Positions 32,823 through 36,314 of a DNA stretch of 36,314 bases are shown here, piece by piece (positions within the stretch are counted from its first letter, which is position 1; each line of letters starts with the position of its first letter). The notes beneath the pieces were generated by a model. It saw only the letters and a program-made list of their open reading frames with translations, was not told where the DNA came from and searched no databases. This DNA is from Desulfuromonadales bacterium. GTDB taxonomy: Bacteria > Desulfobacterota > Desulfuromonadia > Desulfuromonadales > Syntrophotaleaceae. The translations under genes were made by a program, and so were the position numbers. Location: positions 1 to 36,314 of the forward strand of contig JASKKK010000026.1 of assembly GCA_030154185.1 (NCBI GenBank), given 5' to 3'.

Positions 32823-33098
32823 ATGCGTATCGATATTATCTGCAAACCGGATTGCGGCGATCGTTGCCACCGCACGTTGGCCAATGTACGCCAAGCTCTC
32901 GATCAGATGCGGTTCGATGCCGAGGTGCACCTTTATCAGGACTCGCGCAAGATGATCGACAACCGGGTATACGTGACACCCGCGCTGGTTCTGGACGATG
33001 TGGTGAGAATTGCCGGTCGGGTTCCCGAAGTGGTGGAAATCAAGTCGTTGATTGCCGAGCGGGCAAGGTATATAAGACGGCTTCGTGATGCGGTATGA
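32823..33098 (+). CDS. thioredoxin-like miniprotein
   Basis: 91 aa from the ATG at 32823, which has AAAGGAGG upstream. The N-terminal beta strand MRIDIIC leads to three cysteines (Cys7, Cys11, Cys15). A helix and the cis-proline region YVTPALVLDD follow, then V-R-I-A-G-R-V-P and a final helix. This is the pattern of small redox-active-disulfide / thioredoxin_3 proteins, which usually have CxxC; here the spacing is CxxxC twice. It may act in thiol or metal handling. It converges with the gene at 33129. Confidence 0.75.
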   Translation: MRIDIICKPDCGDRCHRTLANVRQALDQMRFDAEVHLYQDSRKMIDNRVYVTPALVLDDVVRIAGRVPEVVEIKSLIAERARYIRRLRDAV

Positions 33099-33128
33099 TG
33101 CGGGGACGGCAGGCCAGTACGGTTCTTT

Positions 33129-33662
33129 TCATTTTTTCGCTTTGGCACGCAGTTTTGGCTTGCCGTTTTCGATGACGATCCGGAATTCCACCTCCCGTTT
33201 GCCGAAACGTTCCTGGATCTGGGCTTTCTGGCGTTCCAGAAAGCTGTTGAACTGGCTGCGGCCCGGGGGGGGCGAAGCCATTGAGCACTCCCTATGGGCC
33301 AGGATCAGGCTGTCGTACAGTGTGTCGTAGTTGTCCCTTTGCCGGGAAGACGACGAGATATTCGATCGGCGCCGATCGAGATGGCGGACGTATCTTCCTT
33401 CGTCCATGAGGCGCTGGACGCGATCCCAGCGGGTCGCATAGGTATGATATCTGCTGGAGAGGCTTTCGAATCGGAACCGATGGTCGGTTCTGATGATTCT
33501 CCGAGTCGTAAGCCTTCTCAGTTTTTTTTCCAGCGCATTCCTTTCCTTGAGCGGCGCCCGTTTTTCTTCTCCGGAAAAATAACGTTCGTAAAGCAATTCC
33601 AGGGCGCGCATTTCCGTGGCGATTTGATCGAGTTTTGTCTGAAATACTTTCCCCTCATCCAT
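33129..33662 (-). CDS. MXAN_5187-like C-terminal domain protein
   Basis: 177 aa, charged and helical, with no membrane segment. The central part (ALELLYERYFSGEEKRAPL, then HRFRFESLSSRYHTYATRWDRVQRLMDEG) matches the pattern of the MXAN_5187 C-terminal domain found in myxobacteria and Desulfuromonadales; its function is unknown. GGAGG lies seven bases before the ATG. A typical deltaproteobacterial gene and one of the clues to the host lineage. Identification is from memory of the motif. Confidence 0.75.
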   Translation of the reverse strand: MDEGKVFQTKLDQIATEMRALELLYERYFSGEEKRAPLKERNALEKKLRRLTTRRIIRTDHRFRFESLSSRYHTYATRWDRVQRLMDEGRYVRHLDRRRSNISSSSRQRDNYDTLYDSLILAHRECSMASPPPGRSQFNSFLERQKAQIQERFGKREVEFRIVIENGKPKLRAKAKK

Positions 33663-33805
33663 TTATTTCCTCCGTTGCAGGGACCTAATTCTACTTGTAA
33701 ACTTCTTTCAACGCAAAGATTTTTCGTTTGTTTGGCTGGGAGCTGTTCTTGACTCCCGTATGTCTTTGCCGGATAATAGCGCCGATTTTCTTATGGGAGG
33801 TGGAA

Positions 33806-35200
33806 ATGAAGCACGACAAGCTTGCTGCCGTCATTCTGGCTGCCGGCAAAGGCACGCGCATGAAGTCGGCGTTGCCCAAAGTATTGCATGCGGTCGCCGG
33901 AAAGCCGATGGTGACCTTTCCCGTAGACGTGGCCCGAAAGCTCGGTTGTCACCCGACGGTGCTGGTGGTCGGGCATGGTGCGGAGGCGGTTAAGGACGAG
34001 TTGGCCGGAAGCGCCGCGAGCTTTGCTCTCCAGGCCGAACAATTGGGCACCGGGCATGCCTTGTTGTGCGCCCGTGAGGCTTTGCGGGATTTCTCCGGAA
34101 CCTTGTTGCTGCTGTGCGGGGATGTCCCCCTGCTGCGTGAGGAGACCCTGGAGCGGCTGATAACCGAACATCGGACGAATCAAGCCGCAGTGACCGTGCT
34201 GACCGCCGAATTGGCCGATCCCTTCGGCTACGGACGGATCCTGCGCGAAGGGGATCAGGTGCTCGGTATCGTCGAGGAAAAGGATGCCTCCCGGGAGCAG
34301 AAGGCGATTCGGGAGATCAATACCGGTATCTATGCTTTCGAAGCGCCTTTCGTGTTCGAGGCCCTTGCCGGCGTAGACTGCGACAATGCTCAGCGCGAAT
34401 ATTACCTGACCGACGTCCTGGCCGCGGCGCGCACCGCCGGACGGCGGGTCGGCGCGGCCGTGCTCGAGGATGCCGACGAAGCCATGGGTATCAATGACCG
34501 GGTGCAGCTGGCCCGGGCTTCCGCCGTTATGCGCCGACGCATCAACGAAGGGCTCATGCGCACCGGCGTCACTTTTATCGATCCCGATCAGAGCTATATC
34601 GAACCGCAGGTGGAGGTCGGCCCGGATACCGTTATATATCCCGGCGTCTGCCTGGGCGGTGATACCCGTATCGGCAGCGGTTGCCTCATCGAGTCCCAGG
34701 TCACCATCCGCGACTGCCGGCTGGCCGATAACGTGCATATCAAACCCGGTTCCGTACTGGAAGGATCGCAGATCGGTGCCGAGACCGCCATCGGCCCCAT
34801 GGCTCATCTGCGACCGGGTACCGTGCTGGCCGGGCACAACAAAATCGGTAATTTCGTCGAGACCAAAAAGGCCCATATCGGTTTCGGTTCCAAAGCCAGT
34901 CATCTGACCTATATCGGCGATGCGGAGCTCGGTACCAACGTCAATGTCGGCTGCGGCACCATAACCTGCAACTACGACGGCGTAAACAAGCACAAGACCG
35001 TGATCGAGGATGATGTGTTCGTCGGCAGCGACACCCAGTTCGTGGCCCCGGTACGCATCGGCCGCAACAGCCTTATCGGAGCCGGTTCGACCATCACCAA
35101 GGATGTGCCGCCCGACGCCCTGGCCCTGTCCCGCTCTCAGCAGAAGGTTGTCGAGGGATGGCGACTGCGTCACGATCCCAAATGCAAGAAAAAAGACTGA
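33806..35200 (+). CDS. glmU: bifunctional GlmU, UDP-GlcNAc synthesis
   Basis: 464 aa from the ATG at 33806 with a GGGAGG site. The N-terminal uridylyltransferase domain has [11 protein letters not shown] (about 12-22) and GTGHA. The C-terminal left-handed beta-helix acetyltransferase has hexapeptide repeats and the conserved block around [11 protein letters not shown] and NYDG. It makes UDP-N-acetylglucosamine from glucosamine-1-phosphate for peptidoglycan and LPS. It is followed 49 bases later by glmS, the enzyme supplying glucosamine-6-phosphate, a common pairing on chromosomes. Confidence 0.97.
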   Translation: MKHDKLAAVILAAGKGTRMKSALPKVLHAVAGKPMVTFPVDVARKLGCHPTVLVVGHGAEAVKDELAGSAASFALQAEQLGTGHALLCAREALRDFSGTLLLLCGDVPLLREETLERLITEHRTNQAAVTVLTAELADPFGYGRILREGDQVLGIVEEKDASREQKAIREINTGIYAFEAPFVFEALAGVDCDNAQREYYLTDVLAAARTAGRRVGAAVLEDADEAMGINDRVQLARASAVMRRRINEGLMRTGVTFIDPDQSYIEPQVEVGPDTVIYPGVCLGGDTRIGSGCLIESQVTIRDCRLADNVHIKPGSVLEGSQIGAETAIGPMAHLRPGTVLAGHNKIGNFVETKKAHIGFGSKASHLTYIGDAELGTNVNVGCGTITCNYDGVNKHKTVIEDDVFVGSDTQFVAPVRIGRNSLIGAGSTITKDVPPDALALSRSQQKVVEGWRLRHDPKCKKKD

Positions 35201-35249
35201 TGCACAAGCCGCCAATGCCTGGTCGGCTCACCATTTAAGGAATTTTGCC

Positions 35250-36314
35250 ATGTGCGGAATTGTTGGATATTTTGGCGCCCGGGAGGCCATGCCCATCATC
35301 ATCGACGGGTTGCGCCGCCTGGAATATCGTGGCTACGATTCGGCCGGTATTGCCGTACTCAACGACGGAGGCATTACCATCCGGCGGGCCAAAGGAAAGC
35401 TTTGCGAACTCGAAAACATTCTGAAGCAACAGCCGCTGGCCGGCGGGCGCGGTATCGGTCATACCCGATGGGCCACCCACGGGCGGCCTTCCGAAACCAA
35501 TGCGCATCCCCACTATGCCGGCAACATCGCCGTCGTGCATAACGGCATCATCGAAAACTATCTCGAGCTCAAGGAGCGCCTCATCGGACAGGGGCACGAG
35601 TTCAGTTCGGAAACCGATACGGAGATCATCGCCCACCTCATCGATGAGCATCTGCGGCAGTGCGGCGATTTCGAAACCGCCGTGCGCAGTGCCCTGGGTG
35701 AGGTGCGTGGCGCCTACGCGGTGGCCATCCTGTGCGAAAGCGAACCGGAAAAGATGATTGCCGCCCGCCTCGGTTCGCCGCTGGTGGTCGGCCAGGGCAC
35801 GGGTGAATTCTTCGTCGCTTCGGATATCCCCGCCATGCTGTCGCATACGCGGGAGATGATTTTTCTGGACGAAGGGGAAATCGTCGTTTTCGCCAACGGC
35901 ACCATGCGTTTTACCGACCTGCAGGGAGCGGTCGTGGAAAAGACCGCCAAAACCATCACCTGGAATCCGCTGATGGCCGAAAAGGGCGGTTACAAGCACT
36001 TCATGCTCAAGGAAATCTACGAGCAGCCGCGTGCGGTTTCCGACACCCTGGCCGGACGCCTGTTCCCCGAGCGTGGCGAAATTTTCCTCGAAGGCCTCAA
36101 CCTCAGTGCCGAACAGTTGCGCGGCATCGACAAACTCAATATCGTCGCCTGCGGCACGTCCTGGCATGCCGCCCTGAACGGCAAGTTTCTCATAGAAAAG
36201 CTGGCGCGCCTGTCTGTCGAGGTCGATATCGCCAGCGAATTCCGTTATCGGGATCCGCTGGTCGACGAGCGTACCCTGACGGTGCTCATCAGCCAGAGCG
36301 GCGAGACCGCCGAT
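35250..36314 (+). CDS. glmS: glucosamine-6-phosphate synthase GlmS, 5' part
   Basis: 355 codons are visible; the frame runs open to the window edge (the full protein is about 610 aa). It starts MCGIVGYFG, with Cys2 (after Met removal the catalytic N-terminal nucleophile) of the glutaminase domain. [22 protein letters not shown] and HNGIIEN follow as expected. The first SIS domain begins near residue 285 ([11 protein letters not shown]) and reaches SQSGETAD. It converts fructose-6-phosphate and glutamine to glucosamine-6-phosphate. AAGGA lies upstream of the ATG. Confidence 0.97.
   Translation, partial: MCGIVGYFGAREAMPIIIDGLRRLEYRGYDSAGIAVLNDGGITIRRAKGKLCELENILKQQPLAGGRGIGHTRWATHGRPSETNAHPHYAGNIAVVHNGIIENYLELKERLIGQGHEFSSETDTEIIAHLIDEHLRQCGDFETAVRSALGEVRGAYAVAILCESEPEKMIAARLGSPLVVGQGTGEFFVASDIPAMLSHTREMIFLDEGEIVVFANGTMRFTDLQGAVVEKTAKTITWNPLMAEKGGYKHFMLKEIYEQPRAVSDTLAGRLFPERGEIFLEGLNLSAEQLRGIDKLNIVACGTSWHAALNGKFLIEKLARLSVEVDIASEFRYRDPLVDERTLTVLISQSGETAD

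Noticed and set aside
33791..35215. 474-codon frame antisense to glmU
   Set aside because: It mirrors the whole glmU gene, which is unmistakable; the antisense product has the Gly/Asp/His-rich look of a shadow frame.
35235..36167. 310-codon frame antisense to glmS
   Set aside because: The plus strand encodes a textbook GlmS glutaminase domain.

Overview
The window looks like a chromosomal segment of a Gram-negative deltaproteobacterium, probably Desulfuromonadia (Geobacter/Pelobacter/Desulfuromonas relatives). This is inferred from the right-hand housekeeping genes (glmU, glmS, an MXAN_5187-type protein, a GGDEF/EAL protein) and from possible sigma-54-type sites; no rRNA or tRNA gene is present to confirm it. 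About 25 kb on the left (roughly 740-25750) is a dense stress-protection island. It carries the hallmark gene set of the transmissible locus of stress tolerance (tLST, also called locus of heat resistance, LHR): yfdX twice, degP/htrA, psiE, kefB, a zinc-ribbon thioredoxin, ftsH and small heat-shock proteins. It is enlarged with a full-length ClpB, DnaK, a CbpA/CbpM pair, a second antiporter, an M48 membrane protease, a cardiolipin synthase, a second HtrA and GroES-GroEL.

Layout. 1-255: the end of an unknown neighbourhood with two small minus-strand genes, one cut by the window edge. 256-739: no intact gene, but a decayed piece of a cytochrome P460-like gene, probably the left junction scar. 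740-19788: sixteen minus-strand genes in dense, partly overlapping order. Read in the direction of transcription they are dnaK, yfdX, hsp20, clpB, cbpA, cbpM, a DD-motif antiporter, an M48 protease, a coiled-coil membrane protein, then cls, ftsH, trx, kefB, psiE, degP and a second yfdX. 19789-20184: a divergent control region with an unusual cluster of CTTGCGAC octamers around a perfect 22-bp palindrome. 20185-25686: plus-strand genes hsp20, hsp20, a small Cys-rich ORF, htrA, a 52-residue CxxC miniprotein, an IS4-type transposase tail (minus strand), groES and groEL, closed by a strong terminator. 25755-26358: no clear gene, two hairpins and a possible gene remnant. 26359-36314: likely resident chromosome, with a P-type cation ATPase, a membrane PAS-GGDEF-EAL protein, a thioredoxin-like miniprotein, an MXAN_5187-like protein, glmU and the 5' part of glmS.

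How the genes fit together (inference from families). The sHsps hold unfolding proteins. ClpB with DnaK and CbpA, tuned by CbpM, dissolves aggregates, and GroESL refolds. FtsH, the M48 protease and two HtrA proteases clear damaged membrane and envelope proteins. The thioredoxin handles thiol damage. KefB and the second antiporter reset ion and pH balance, and Cls changes membrane lipids. YfdX, PsiE and the coiled-coil protein have poorly defined envelope roles. No GrpE and no dedicated transcription factor is encoded, so the island probably depends on host GrpE and host stress regulators.
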